The notes: a model not told the origin generated them from the sequence alone. Positions 1 through 8,184 are shown, numbered from the stretch's first letter. The stretch: 64,000 nucleotides of DNA from Cyclobacteriaceae bacterium (GCA_025455015.1 JALONI010000004.1:62001-126000); one strand, 5' to 3'. Numbers and translations: made by a program.

Positions 1-1188
1 GCCTCCCGTTTCTTCACCAATGATTACCGCTTGGCGCTTGTGTTTCAGATAACTCGCCACCAGGCTGGCCATGGAGAACGTTCCTCCGTTGGTCAGCACG
101 TACACCGAACCATGAAAATGATTGCGCGTGCGCTTTTTGAACAGGAATGCGTGATTCCACCCGTGCCTGCTCGGAAACTGAATAGGGTTGGCAGTAAACA
201 ATACCGGGGTGATTCTTTCCCAAAAAGAGGCTTTAAACCGAGGGTTAATGATGTGTAGGTTGGGTTTGCGCGTAATGACAAACGGGACGATGGCCTGCGG
301 AAGCAAGTGCGTGAGGAAGTAATTGCCTTTGAAAATGCTGCCGCCTCCATTATCGCGCAGGTCCAGCACGAGGTGGTGTACTTGTTCGTGGCGCAGGTGC
401 CGGAATGCCTGGCGAAACGCCCTTCGCTGTTTTTTACCATCAAAGTTGTCAATGTCCAGGATGCGGGTCAGCGAGTCAAAGGCAGGCTCGTAAAGCTGAA
501 GTCCATCGAACTGTTTCACCAGGCGCACCTGACGATAGCCCGCGATGGGCAATTTGGGCAGGTCTTTGGTCAAGGTAGGTCGCAAGGTCAGCGTATCCCG
601 CTCGCCTGCCATCGTTTGAACGGCCACCCGAAAATGGTCGGCCGCGCCAAACAGCCGGTAGTAGTTGATGTCGATGTCCTTTTCCAGCGTGCTGTACTTG
701 TGTGTTTCGTTGCGCCCATCGGAGAAGACGATCTCGCGCACTGCGCTGGCCACCGAGTCAATGGGATGGCCGTTGATGCTTATGATTTCGCTGCCGATGT
801 AGCGGGCAGTATCAGGCGCTTTATAGGAGCGCACGTAGAACTTCCCGGAATCTGCCCACAGCGTGAGCGGAAGTAAGCGAAGTGAGTCGTTTCTTGTTTT
901 AGCATACACGTACATGTGGCCACAGCCCACGTGGGCCACTACGCGCCTCACCACGTTGGTAAACTCACGCGGCAGCAAAGGAGTTTCGGTATCCTTTTTG
1001 GCGGCCCCAAAAATCGAGTCCCATGCGGCCCGGGGTGTGTAGTCATCGTATGCCGGGTGCCATTTGCGCAGGTATTTTTTCAAGTGGTCTAAGTCGCGCT
1101 GCATGTCGCTGGGTTGCAACCGCACCTGACCGTAGCCGAGGCCTGCCGAGGCCATCCAGAGAAAAAGGGCAAATAACGTTTTCCGCAT
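1..1188 (-). CDS. S41-family secreted serine peptidase (3' end cut by window edge)
   Basis: The frame is open for 396 codons from ATG 1188 to the left edge, so the C-terminus is missing. The N-terminus is a Sec signal peptide (LFALFLWMASAGLGYG), so the protein is exported. A PDZ-like segment (YIGSEIISINGHPIDS, about residues 128-143) precedes the tail-specific-protease fold. That fold shows LDLRDNGGGS (about 278-288), TNGGTFSMAS (about 365, its serine the expected nucleophile) and GEETGG at the edge. S41 enzymes cleave exported or periplasmic proteins; the substrate here is unknown. It lies downstream of dps on the same strand, 127 bp away. Family assignment is firm, the specific role is not. 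Confidence 0.85.
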   Translation of the reverse strand, partial: MRKTLFALFLWMASAGLGYGQVRLQPSDMQRDLDHLKKYLRKWHPAYDDYTPRAAWDSIFGAAKKDTETPLLPREFTNVVRRVVAHVGCGHMYVYAKTRNDSLRLLPLTLWADSGKFYVRSYKAPDTARYIGSEIISINGHPIDSVASAVREIVFSDGRNETHKYSTLEKDIDINYYRLFGAADHFRVAVQTMAGERDTLTLRPTLTKDLPKLPIAGYRQVRLVKQFDGLQLYEPAFDSLTRILDIDNFDGKKQRRAFRQAFRHLRHEQVHHLVLDLRDNGGGSIFKGNYFLTHLLPQAIVPFVITRKPNLHIINPRFKASFWERITPVLFTANPIQFPSRHGWNHAFLFKKRTRNHFHGSVYVLTNGGTFSMASLVASYLKHKRQAVIIGEETGG

Positions 1189-1196
1189 TTGCCGTA

Positions 1197-1234
1197 ATTC
1201 AACGCACGGGCCGCGCGTTTGTTTCGCGTTGAAT
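1197..1234. repeat. 9-bp inverted repeat before the S41 peptidase gene
   Basis: ATTCAACGC (1197-1205) is repeated in inverse as GCGTTGAAT (1226-1234) with 20 bases between. It sits 9 bp upstream of the S41 start codon. No T-run follows on either strand, so it is not a normal terminator. It could be a leader hairpin or an operator, or chance. Confidence 0.3.
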
Positions 1235-1315
1235 GACGTACCCGCTTAGGGCACTGGCCACACCACCCGGCCCTGCCCACACCACCGCTGTTTTCGGCTG
1301 AAGGTTCAGCGGCCG

Positions 1316-1789
1316 TCAGTGAAGGTGCGCACGCAGCATCCACGCCATCTTTTCGTGCGTCTCCATCAGGCCGGTGATAAAGTCGCTGGTGCCCGCATCG
1401 TGGTAGTCGGCAGCAAAGCGGTTGATGTTTTCGCGCAGGTGCATGATGATTTGTTCGTGATCGGTGAGCAGCTCGCTGACAAAGCCGCGACTGTCGTTTT
1501 TTTCGCGGCTGGCCTCCGTCAGGTGGGTGAGGGCCAAGTAGCTTTTGAGGGTGGCAGGGGCGTAATGACCCAGGGCGCGGATACGCTCGGCCACATCGTC
1601 CATGATTTCGTCCAGTTGCTCGTATTGGTTTTCAAAAAATACGTGCATGGCATGAAAGTCCGGGCCTTCTACATTCCAGTGGGCATTGCGCGTTTTGGTG
1701 TAAAGCAAGAATTCATCGGCCAGCAGCTTGCTTAACTCCGCGGCTACCGCTTGGCGGTTTTGGTCGCTGATTCCAGTTTGAATAGTCAT
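1316..1789 (-). CDS. dps: Dps-family DNA-binding ferritin-like protein
   Basis: This 157-residue protein has the length and four-helix pattern of Dps mini-ferritins, which oxidise Fe(II) with peroxide, store the iron in a dodecamer and protect DNA. The ferroxidase-type signature is visible: NAHWNVEGPDFHAMHVFFE (about residues 35-53), then DEIMDDVAERIRALG (about 60-74), which supply the His, Asp and Glu ligands. The family match is clear. There is no long basic N-terminal tail, so DNA binding is less certain than iron oxidation. The gene stands alone, 61 bp from the TSUP transporter gene upstream. Confidence 0.93.
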   Translation of the reverse strand: MTIQTGISDQNRQAVAAELSKLLADEFLLYTKTRNAHWNVEGPDFHAMHVFFENQYEQLDEIMDDVAERIRALGHYAPATLKSYLALTHLTEASREKNDSRGFVSELLTDHEQIIMHLRENINRFAADYHDAGTSDFITGLMETHEKMAWMLRAHLH

Positions 1790-1850
1790 GTGTACGAAGG
1801 GTTATAGCTATCAAACAAATTCGCTCCGAAGAGGTTCCCGGCAGCCGGAT

Positions 1851-2627
1851 TCAAGCGGAGGCGATATCCCACGCCAACCGGCCGATCAACAACAGCAGCA
1901 CCGCCAGAAACACGTAGCGCACAAAGACATTACCACGCCACATCGCTGCCTTGCTGCCCGCGTAGCTGCCCGCCATGTTGCACACCATCATCGGCAGCGC
2001 CAGTTTGTAAACGATCGACTTTGAGATAAAGAAACCGATGAGGGAAGCGAGATCGGCCACTACGTTGATGATTTTAGCGTTGGCAGACGACTGCAAAAAC
2101 CCCAACCCCAGCACCGATACAAACGCGAAGACCAGCAAGGTGCCCGTGCCCGGCCCGACAAAGCCATTGTAAAAACCCAGCACCGATCCGGTAGCGATGG
2201 CCGCGAAGACCAACGCCCTTCCGCGAAAGCGTGGTGCATGGTGCGCACCGAGATCCTTCTTGAAAAAACTGTATACAGCCAGGACAATGATGACCACGAG
2301 CAGCAGGGGCTTGAAAACTTCGGGAGGCATGAGTGCCATGGCAAACGTGCCTCCAAAAGAACTGACGGCTGCCGCGATGCCCGTGGCCCAGATCAACGTG
2401 GCGTCCACACCCAGGGTGCGTATGTATTGGGCGGAGGCCACGAGCGTACCGGCCACCGAGGCAAATCGATTGGTGGCAATGACTTGCACGTGCGTCAGTT
2501 GCGGAAAGAGGATGAATAAGAGCGGCACTTGCACCAGACCGCCTCCGCCCACCACGGCATCGATAAATCCCGCGAAAGCGGCACCCGCGCACAGCAGCCC
2601 ATAAAGCCAAACGTCCGTTATCTCCAT
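1851..2627 (-). CDS. TSUP-family permease (TauE/SafE type)
   Basis: The 258-residue product is almost entirely hydrophobic with about eight membrane segments and glycine-rich repeats (FIDAVVGGGGLVQVPLL near the N-terminus; GFYNGFVGPGTGTLL mid-protein), the two-fold repeated TSUP signature. TSUP proteins move sulfite, sulfoacetate or other organosulfur anions across the inner membrane; the substrate cannot be read from sequence. I chose ATG 2627 (MEITDVW) because the hydrophobic region begins immediately; an upstream ATG at 2660 would add 11 polar residues. A second, different TSUP gene lies at 13289. Confidence 0.88.
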   Translation of the reverse strand: MEITDVWLYGLLCAGAAFAGFIDAVVGGGGLVQVPLLFILFPQLTHVQVIATNRFASVAGTLVASAQYIRTLGVDATLIWATGIAAAVSSFGGTFAMALMPPEVFKPLLLVVIIVLAVYSFFKKDLGAHHAPRFRGRALVFAAIATGSVLGFYNGFVGPGTGTLLVFAFVSVLGLGFLQSSANAKIINVVADLASLIGFFISKSIVYKLALPMMVCNMAGSYAGSKAAMWRGNVFVRYVFLAVLLLLIGRLAWDIASA

Positions 2628-2729
2628 CAGGCGGCCGAAGATAACGCAAAAGCACCGCAAACTTTATTTTTGCGTTTCGTGTTGTCAACCCGCGGGCTCA
2701 AAATCCCGCTCCTTTTTGAATCTGAAATT

Positions 2730-2749
2730 TTGAATTTTGAATCTTGAAT
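2730..2749 (+). repeat. 20-bp TTGAAT-type leader repeat, copy 1
   Basis: TTGAATTTTGAATCTTGAAT ends 5 bases before the ATG of the pirin gene and contains three TTGAAT units. A near-identical copy (19 of 20 bases) lies 5 bases before the start of the pterin dehydratase gene at 54851-54870, in the same orientation relative to its gene. Confidence 0.6.
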
Positions 2750-2754
2750 TTCTT

Positions 2755-3624
2755 ATGACCATCCGCTCCGTAGCCCGCTTGCTGTATGCCCAGCCCGTAG
2801 ACATGGGCGGCATTCCCATCCGCCAGCCCTTGCCCACGCAGCAAGTACAGCAAATCGATCCTTTTTTGCTGTTGCACCATGCCAACATCAAAGCGCCCAC
2901 CCATATCGAGCCGCATGATGCCGGCATAGGCCCGCACCCTCACCGCGGCTTTTCGCCCGTCACGTTTATCTTTCAGGGCGGTGTGCACCACCGCGACAGC
3001 CGTGGCAACGACAGCGTGATCTATGCAGGGGGTGCCCAATGGATGAATGCCGGCATGGGCATCATTCACAGCGAACGCCCCCCGCATAACATCCACGAAA
3101 TAGGCGGCCGCCAGGAGATCATCCAACTCTGGATCAACACACCGGCCCAGCACAAAATGGATGTGCCCGCGTATTTTCCGCTGCGCGCGGACGAAGCCCC
3201 CGCCTTGCCAACCGATGACACGCGGGTGACGGGAAAAGTATTTTCGGGCGAAGTGTTGGGCGTGAAAGGTCCCATCCCCTCGCAGGCCGTGGTGAATGCC
3301 GCCACGCTGGAAGTGAAAGCGGGAGGCAAGCTCGCGATCCCCGTTCCGCCCTCGCACAACGCATTGCTGTATTTGCTGGATGGCGAAATCTCCGTGGAAG
3401 GATTTGGGTTGGTAGAGGGGCTGCACATCGCACACTTCAAAAACGATGGCGAGGGCCTGGCCTTCGAAGCCAAAAAAGATACGCGAATACTATTTTTGTC
3501 GGGCGAGCCGTTGAATGAGCCCGTGGTTTCGTATGGCCCGTTTGTCATGAACAGCCAAACGCAGATCATGGAGGCCATGCGCGACTACCAGATGGGAAAA
3601 ATGGGCGTGCTGATTGAAGGATGA
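2755..3624 (+). CDS. Pirin family protein
   Basis: This 289-residue bicupin starts at ATG 2755 (MTIRSVARL); the ATG at 2737 would translate the leader repeat. The N-terminal cupin carries the pirin metal motif PHPHRGF (about residues 60-66) followed by HRDSRGN and HSE (about 105), which bind one Fe or other metal. The C-terminal cupin is less conserved, as usual. Bacterial pirins act as quercetinases or as redox-responsive regulators of metabolic enzymes; which applies here is unknown. It heads a plus-strand run with nitroreductase, OsmC and CDGSH genes, which suggests a redox or detoxification role. Confidence 0.93.
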   Translation: MTIRSVARLLYAQPVDMGGIPIRQPLPTQQVQQIDPFLLLHHANIKAPTHIEPHDAGIGPHPHRGFSPVTFIFQGGVHHRDSRGNDSVIYAGGAQWMNAGMGIIHSERPPHNIHEIGGRQEIIQLWINTPAQHKMDVPAYFPLRADEAPALPTDDTRVTGKVFSGEVLGVKGPIPSQAVVNAATLEVKAGGKLAIPVPPSHNALLYLLDGEISVEGFGLVEGLHIAHFKNDGEGLAFEAKKDTRILFLSGEPLNEPVVSYGPFVMNSQTQIMEAMRDYQMGKMGVLIEG

Positions 3625-3652
3625 GCGACAATAGCAAAAATACAAGCATATC

Positions 3653-4045
3653 ATGGCGACACAACCTACCTTGGCCAATGCCTTGAAAGCCGGAGCGGTG
3701 GCAGGCTTCATGGGCGCGGGCCTCAATCACGTGTGGAGTTTTATTGCCCAAGCCCTGGGCAGCGTGCCGCCCCCCGGTTTTGCGTTGGCCGTAACCATAT
3801 CCAGCGTATTGTTGGTGGTGGTGGGCGCGGTGTTTTATTTTTTGCTGGCGCGATTTGTGCCCAAAGGCGCATTGATATGGACGGTGGTGGGCGTCATTTT
3901 TATGCTCGCCAGTTGTTACAGCCCCACGCTGCCCACCTTACCCGATGGCACCGCGGCCCCCGAAGGGTTCGCCTTGCTGACCATACCCATGCACCTGATT
4001 TCGGGCCTGATTGCCCTGTGGGGCATTCCGCGCTGGAGCAACTAA
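3653..4045 (+). CDS. Small four-helix membrane protein (DUF6069-like)
   Basis: The 130-residue protein has about four hydrophobic segments: about residues 9-35, 42-66, 72-88 and 106-125. It resembles the DUF6069 family of integral membrane proteins with unknown function. Between segments three and four there is a short outward loop with PTLPTLPDGTAAPEG. It lies 28 bp after the pirin gene and 44 bp before the nitroreductase gene on the same strand, so co-transcription is likely. No catalytic motif is visible. Assignment to DUF6069 is from memory of the pattern and should be treated as tentative. Confidence 0.7.
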   Translation: MATQPTLANALKAGAVAGFMGAGLNHVWSFIAQALGSVPPPGFALAVTISSVLLVVVGAVFYFLLARFVPKGALIWTVVGVIFMLASCYSPTLPTLPDGTAAPEGFALLTIPMHLISGLIALWGIPRWSN

Positions 4046-4089
4046 ACTGTTTGCCCTGTTTGTTTGTTATCCGGTCAATCATAGAAAAC

Positions 4090-4686
4090 ATGGAGACGCA
4101 CGCGACATTTCAAAAATCCACGCAAGTAGAAGCCCCCGTCTTGGAGCTGATTGGCAAACGAAAAAGCAGACGCGCCTATGCTGACCGATCCGTAAGCCAG
4201 GGCACAATTGACTCGCTCTTTGAGGCTGCGCGATGGGCACCGTCCAGCAACAACGAGCAACCGTGGTTTTACATCTACGCCACCAAAGAGCAACCCGAGT
4301 TGTGGAACAAATTGTTTGAAGCGGTGAACCCCTGGAACCAACTGTGGGCCAAAGAGGCACCGCTGTTGGTATTGGCGCTGGCGCGAAAAACATTTCATAA
4401 GAATGGCAAGATAAACCAGTCCGCACGGTATGACTTGGGTGCCGCCAATGCGTTTCTGAGTCTTCAAGCCACCGAGATGGGGTTAAATGTTCACCAAATG
4501 GGTGGATTTTATCCCGAGAAGGCCAAAGAGTTGTTGAATATCTCTGATGAATACGAACCCGTGGTAATGATGGCCATCGGCTATTTGGGCAGCGAAGACC
4601 AACTGCCACCGGAACTGAAGGCGCGCGAGAATGCCCCGCGCGAGCGCCACACGCGCGAAGCCTTTGTGATGAACAAGGGTTTTTGA
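4090..4686 (+). CDS. Nitroreductase family protein
   Basis: The 198-residue product belongs to the FMN-dependent nitroreductase family, which reduces nitro-aromatics, quinones or flavins with NAD(P)H as a homodimer. The signature RKSRRAYADRSVSQ (about residues 22-35) supplies FMN phosphate contacts, and ARWAPSSNNEQPW (about 47-59) is the classic second FMN-binding motif. MGLNVHQMGGF and the C-terminal MMAIGYLG complete the fold. The open frame extends upstream to 3733 through the previous gene in another frame; ATG 4090 is the start that fits the family length. It is part of the redox gene run from 2755 to 5542. Confidence 0.92.
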   Translation: METHATFQKSTQVEAPVLELIGKRKSRRAYADRSVSQGTIDSLFEAARWAPSSNNEQPWFYIYATKEQPELWNKLFEAVNPWNQLWAKEAPLLVLALARKTFHKNGKINQSARYDLGAANAFLSLQATEMGLNVHQMGGFYPEKAKELLNISDEYEPVVMMAIGYLGSEDQLPPELKARENAPRERHTREAFVMNKGF

Positions 4687-4724
4687 TCGCGGGGCGCCCC
4701 CTGGTGCATCGAACGGAATAACGC

Positions 4725-5105
4725 ATGATAACAGCTACGATTGGACGCGATCACTACCGCACCGAAATCATCGCCAGCGGCAAGACCCTATGGGCCGATG
4801 AACCCGAAGAACTGGGCGGCACCGATGTGGCCCCCGCGCCCGGGGAGTTTTTGATGGTGGCCTTGGCTTCGTGCACGGCCATTACCTTGCGCATGTATGC
4901 CGACCGAAAGCAATGGCCGGTGGAACAAATCCGGGTGGAGGTGGGGTTTGAAAAGGTCGAAACAAAAACCATCTTCAAGCGCGATGTGGCCTTGTATGGC
5001 GACCTGAGCGAAGAACAGCAGCAGCGGTTGCTGCAAATAGCCAACAGTTGTCCCGTGCACAAAACATTGATGCATCCCATCGAAATTATCACCCAACTCA
5101 TTTAA
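4725..5105 (+). CDS. OsmC family peroxiredoxin-like protein
   Basis: This 126-residue protein has the OsmC/Ohr fold with both reactive cysteines in their family contexts: ASCTAIT (about residue 46) and ANSCPVHKTL (about 110). OsmC/Ohr proteins reduce organic hydroperoxides with a thiol mechanism in the cytoplasm. The glutamate-free short sequence resembles the YhfA-like OsmC subgroup more than true Ohr, so the substrate is uncertain. The gene is 38 bp after the nitroreductase gene and 11 bp before the CDGSH gene, which supports a shared transcript. Confidence 0.92.
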   Translation: MITATIGRDHYRTEIIASGKTLWADEPEELGGTDVAPAPGEFLMVALASCTAITLRMYADRKQWPVEQIRVEVGFEKVETKTIFKRDVALYGDLSEEQQQRLLQIANSCPVHKTLMHPIEIITQLI

Positions 5106-5116
5106 CCGATCTACCC

Positions 5117-5542
5117 ATGGACATCACCAAGAAATACACCAACGGAGAAGTGACCATTGTGTGGAAGCAGGATATGTGCATCCACTCGGCCATTTGTTTT
5201 AAAGGTTTGGGAGAGGTGTTTGATCCCAAAAAACGGCCGTGGATTACCCCCGAAGGTGCCAGCACCGAACGTATCATCGACCAAATAAAAAAATGTCCTT
5301 CGGGAGCGTTGAGCTATTACCTCAATAAAGATGCGCCCAACGAAAAAGTAAATGTAGAGGCCGAGACGATTGTGGAAACTGCACCCAATGGGCCGTTGTT
5401 GGTGTATGGCAATGTGACGATTAAGGGAAAAGACGGCACGTTGACCAAGAAGAGCAATGTGACGGCCTTTTGCCGCTGTGGGGCCTCCGCCAACAAGCCG
5501 TATTGCGATGGCACCCATCAAAAAATTGGATTTCAGGGATAG
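5117..5542 (+). CDS. 4Fe-4S mono-cluster (YjdI-like) and CDGSH iron-sulfur fusion protein
   Basis: Two iron-sulfur modules occupy 141 residues. Residues about 1-70 form the divergent 4Fe-4S mono-cluster domain seen in YjdI, with cysteines in QDMCIHSAIC and KKCPSGAL. Residues about 110-141 form a CDGSH zinc-finger-like domain, CRCGASANKPYCDGTH, which binds a 2Fe-2S cluster through three Cys and one His. CDGSH proteins handle electron or cluster transfer. Start ATG 5117 is chosen because the frame upstream overlaps osmC. It ends the redox run; obgE converges 10 bp away. The partner enzyme is unknown. Confidence 0.92.
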   Translation: MDITKKYTNGEVTIVWKQDMCIHSAICFKGLGEVFDPKKRPWITPEGASTERIIDQIKKCPSGALSYYLNKDAPNEKVNVEAETIVETAPNGPLLVYGNVTIKGKDGTLTKKSNVTAFCRCGASANKPYCDGTHQKIGFQG

Positions 5543-5552
5543 GGCTGCCCGG

Positions 5553-6545
5553 TCAATCGTGCAGCGTGCGCCAGATCAAGTCTTTTAGCTCGGTAATTCC
5601 CTGTTGCGCGATGGACGAAATAAACACCACCGGTACATCGGCAGGCACTTCTTTTTCCAGTTCGGTTTTCAATTCCTCGTCCAGCATGTCGCACTTGGAA
5701 ATGGCCAGCAGTCTTTTTTTGTCCAGCAGTTCGGGGTTGTATTTTTTCAGTTCGTTGAGCAAAATGCGGTACTCTTCCCGGATGTCTTTCGCATCGGCCG
5801 GCACCAAAAACAACAGTAATGAGTTTCGCTCGATGTGTCGCAGAAAACGGATGCCAAGTCCGCGCCCTTCGGCTGCGCCTTCAATAATGCCCGGGATGTC
5901 GGCCATGACAAACGACTTGTCATTGCGGTAGGGCACCACACCCAGGTTGGGTGTGAGAGTAGTGAAAGGGTAGTCGGCAATTTTCGGCTTGGCAGCCGAT
6001 ACCACCGATAGCAAAGTGGACTTGCCGGCATTTGGAAATCCCACCAGACCTACATCGGCCAAGAGTTTTAATTCCAACACCACCCAGCTTTCTTGTCCGG
6101 CTTCGCCCGGCTGCGCGTGCGTGGGGGCTTGGTTGGTGGAGGTAGCAAAAAACGCATTGCCCTTGCCGCCCCGGCCTCCGGCCTTCAAAATCACTTCTTG
6201 CCCGTCATCATTGATTTCGGCCAGTGTTTTTCCGGTTTCGGCATCCTTGGCCACGGTGCCCAGCGGCACCTCCAGCACTTCGTCCTGGCCCATGGCACCG
6301 GTGCGGTTTTGTTCTTCGCCCGCGTGGCCATCATCGGCATGGATGTGTTTGCGGTATTTGAGGTGGAGCAGCGTCCACAGTTGGGCGTTTCCTTTCAGGA
6401 TGATGTGCCCGCCCCGGCCGCCATCGCCCCCATCGGGGCCACCCTTTTCAATAAACTTTTCGCGGTGAAAGTGCACAAAGCCTGCCCCGCCTTTGCCCGA
6501 ACGGCAAAAGAGTTTTACGTAGTCGATAAAGTTGGGGTTGGCCAT
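5553..6545 (-). CDS. obgE: GTPase ObgE/CgtA
   Basis: At 330 residues this is a standard Obg GTPase, needed for late assembly of the large ribosomal subunit and linked to stress control. The glycine-rich OBG domain fills residues 1-158 ([27 protein letters not shown]). The G domain follows: G1 GFPNAGKST (about 167), G3 DIPGI, G4 SKCD and G5 SSIAQQG. G4 is SKCD rather than the usual NKxD, a variant I believe is normal in this phylum. There is no long C-terminal OCT extension. It is the last gene of a minus-strand block after adk and the PIN remnant. Confidence 0.97.
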   Translation of the reverse strand: MANPNFIDYVKLFCRSGKGGAGFVHFHREKFIEKGGPDGGDGGRGGHIILKGNAQLWTLLHLKYRKHIHADDGHAGEEQNRTGAMGQDEVLEVPLGTVAKDAETGKTLAEINDDGQEVILKAGGRGGKGNAFFATSTNQAPTHAQPGEAGQESWVVLELKLLADVGLVGFPNAGKSTLLSVVSAAKPKIADYPFTTLTPNLGVVPYRNDKSFVMADIPGIIEGAAEGRGLGIRFLRHIERNSLLLFLVPADAKDIREEYRILLNELKKYNPELLDKKRLLAISKCDMLDEELKTELEKEVPADVPVVFISSIAQQGITELKDLIWRTLHD

Positions 6546-6583
6546 GCAATGGATTGTGTGCGGATGCTAGGATCGGAGGAATG

Positions 6584-6736
6584 CTACTTCAGCTTGCGGT
6601 TGAATTCCGCTGCTTTCTTTCGAAAATAGGCCATTTCTTGCCGGGGCGTCATGCCATCAATAGCAGCAGCAATCTCCTCTCTTCGCATTCGCATGAATGC
6701 AACCGCATCAAATGTTTTCTTGGTCTTCGTTTTCAT
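6584..6736 (-). CDS. Small antitoxin-like protein downstream of a broken PIN toxin
   Basis: Fifty codons from ATG 6736 to TAG 6584 encode a basic, helical protein (starts MKTKTKKTFDAVAFMRMRRE, later GMTPRQEMAYFRKKAAEF). The start codon overlaps the stop of the PIN fragment in an ATGA arrangement, the coupling typical of toxin-antitoxin pairs. I recognise this as the kind of small partner that follows PIN genes in Bacteroidota and cyanobacteria, but not as a named family. If so, it would bind and neutralise the PIN RNase. Its frame is intact although the toxin is truncated. Confidence 0.6.
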   Translation of the reverse strand: MKTKTKKTFDAVAFMRMRREEIAAAIDGMTPRQEMAYFRKKAAEFNRKLK

Positions 6737-6900
6737 TGCTCAATGACTTCTCGTGGTGTTCGTATCTCTAAAATCCGATGCCCATTTTTAATGTTTACCG
6801 CATTGTATCCGCGTATCCGATGGATGTTAACTATGTGTTTGAAATTCCAACTGACAAGTATGTCTGCATTAACCAGGGTGGCAAGCGCAATGTGTCGACA
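6733..6900 (-). pseudogene. C-terminal remnant of a PIN-domain (VapC-like) toxin
   Basis: Fifty-five codons ending in TGA at 6733 encode the last third of a PIN nuclease: HIALATLVNADILVSWNFKH, then HRIRGYNAVN and EIRTPREVI, with the acidic residue of the NADILVSWNF strand still present. VapC-like PIN toxins are about 130-150 residues. Here the 5' two thirds are missing and the frame runs directly into the 3' end of adk in a different frame, with no start codon. It is therefore a truncated, probably inactive toxin next to an intact small partner gene. Confidence 0.72.
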
Positions 6901-6901
6901 A

Positions 6902-7468
6902 TTACAACTTAATCAATTCGGCAATAGAGGCAAAAATCTCATCAATGTCGCCTATGCCGTTGACCGTGTTCAGCCTACCTTGTTTTTCATAATAGGGCAG
7001 CACGTGAATCGTTTTGGTAAAGTATTCGGTGATGCGTTTGTTGAGTTTCTCCTCTTCGTCATCGGCCCGGTTTTCCACCGTTCTGCGCTTGGCAATGCGG
7101 GCCCGCACTTCGGCTTCGGTCACGTTCAAGGCCACCACATAATGGATGGCAGAGCCCTGCTCTTTCATAAACTGGTCCAATGCTTCGGCCTGGGGCACCG
7201 TGCGCGGAAAACCGTCAAAAAGGAAACCCTTGGCCAGCGGATTTTTGTTCAACTCCTCCTGGAGCATGGCGATGGTAACTTCATCGGGCACCAAGGCCCC
7301 GCTGTTGATGATCTCTTTGACGCGTTGGCCGAGGGGCGTGTCGTTTTTGGTATGCCAGCGAAACAAGTTGCCCGTGGAAATATGGACGAACCCATACTTC
7401 TGGATCAGCTTTTCGCTTTGCGTTCCTTTGCCAGCCCCGGGTGGGCCAAAGAGTACTACGTTGGTCAT
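6902..7468 (-). CDS. adk: Adenylate kinase
   Basis: The 188-residue enzyme interconverts ATP + AMP and 2 ADP in the cytoplasm. The P-loop GPPGAGKGTQ (about residues 8-17), the AMP-site motifs STGNLFR and FDGFPRT, and the LID arginines (RRTVENRADD) are all present. The LID is the short form without the four-cysteine zinc insert, usual for this phylum. Its stop codon abuts the PIN remnant. hpt lies 94 bp upstream on the same strand, so the two purine-related genes may be transcribed together. Confidence 0.97.
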   Translation of the reverse strand: MTNVVLFGPPGAGKGTQSEKLIQKYGFVHISTGNLFRWHTKNDTPLGQRVKEIINSGALVPDEVTIAMLQEELNKNPLAKGFLFDGFPRTVPQAEALDQFMKEQGSAIHYVVALNVTEAEVRARIAKRRTVENRADDEEEKLNKRITEYFTKTIHVLPYYEKQGRLNTVNGIGDIDEIFASIAELIKL

Positions 7469-7562
7469 GTAAACGTGGGGTTAAGTAAACGGTCGCACAA
7501 AAAAAGAACCGGCAAGATACAGCTAAACGGGCATGCGGCCAAAGCGCCTGCCCGTCAGGCGG

Positions 7563-8096
7563 TTAGCCCTTTATGACTTGTTTGTAAATGTCCTGATGAT
7601 TGCGGCCCAAACCGTCATAGTCCAGGCCATACCCCAGCACAAATTCCTGCTCCAGATCGAAGCCTACGTATTTCACGTCAATGTCTTTTTCGCGCGCAGT
7701 TTTTTTGCGCAGCAGGGTTACCGCCTCCACGGATTTGGCCCCCAGGCCACGCAGTTCTTCTATGATTTTTTGCAACGTCAGCCCGGTGTCCACAATGTCC
7801 TCAATGATCAGGATGTCTTGGTTGAACAGACTTTCCTCATGGCCGATGAGGGTTTTCAATTGGCCTGTGCTGGCCGTGCCCGAGTAAGAAGCCACTTTTA
7901 CAAACGAAACACGGCAGGGTATTTTGATCTCTTTGAGCAAATCGCTGGCGAACATAAACGACCCATTCAGGATCGGTAAAAACAACGGGGTTTTGTCTTT
8001 GTAATCGCTGTTGATTTGGGTGGCCAGGTCATCTATTTTGGCGTGTATCTTTTCTGCGCTGATAAATTTTTTGAATTCCAGGTCTTTCAGTTTCAT
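7563..8096 (-). CDS. hpt: Hypoxanthine phosphoribosyltransferase
   Basis: This 177-residue protein salvages hypoxanthine (and usually guanine) by transfer to PRPP. The PRPP-binding motif of type I phosphoribosyltransferases is clear: ILIIEDIVDTGLTL (about residues 94-107). PILNGSFMFASDLL (about 41-54) provides the conserved flexible-loop neighbour, and YVGFDLEQEFVLGYGLDY near the C-terminus supplies the purine-binding aromatic and Asp residues. Length is normal for bacterial Hpt. It lies upstream of adk on the same strand. Confidence 0.96.
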   Translation of the reverse strand: MKLKDLEFKKFISAEKIHAKIDDLATQINSDYKDKTPLFLPILNGSFMFASDLLKEIKIPCRVSFVKVASYSGTASTGQLKTLIGHEESLFNQDILIIEDIVDTGLTLQKIIEELRGLGAKSVEAVTLLRKKTAREKDIDVKYVGFDLEQEFVLGYGLDYDGLGRNHQDIYKQVIKG

Positions 8097-8184
8097 CGCG
8101 GCAAAGATAAAATTTGGTTGTCAACTCGGCCGGATTAATTTCCGCAATCGAATGAGAATGGGGTTTGCATTGCCATTTATCGGC

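Noticed and set aside
307-876. 189-codon plus-strand reading frame
   Set aside because: It is antisense to the S41 peptidase, which has signal peptide and catalytic motifs in the other strand.
1801-1814. Possible Fnr-like site upstream of dps
   Set aside because: On the minus strand TTGAT-N4-ATAAC matches only one half-site well. It is not a palindrome, unlike the site at 21888-21905.
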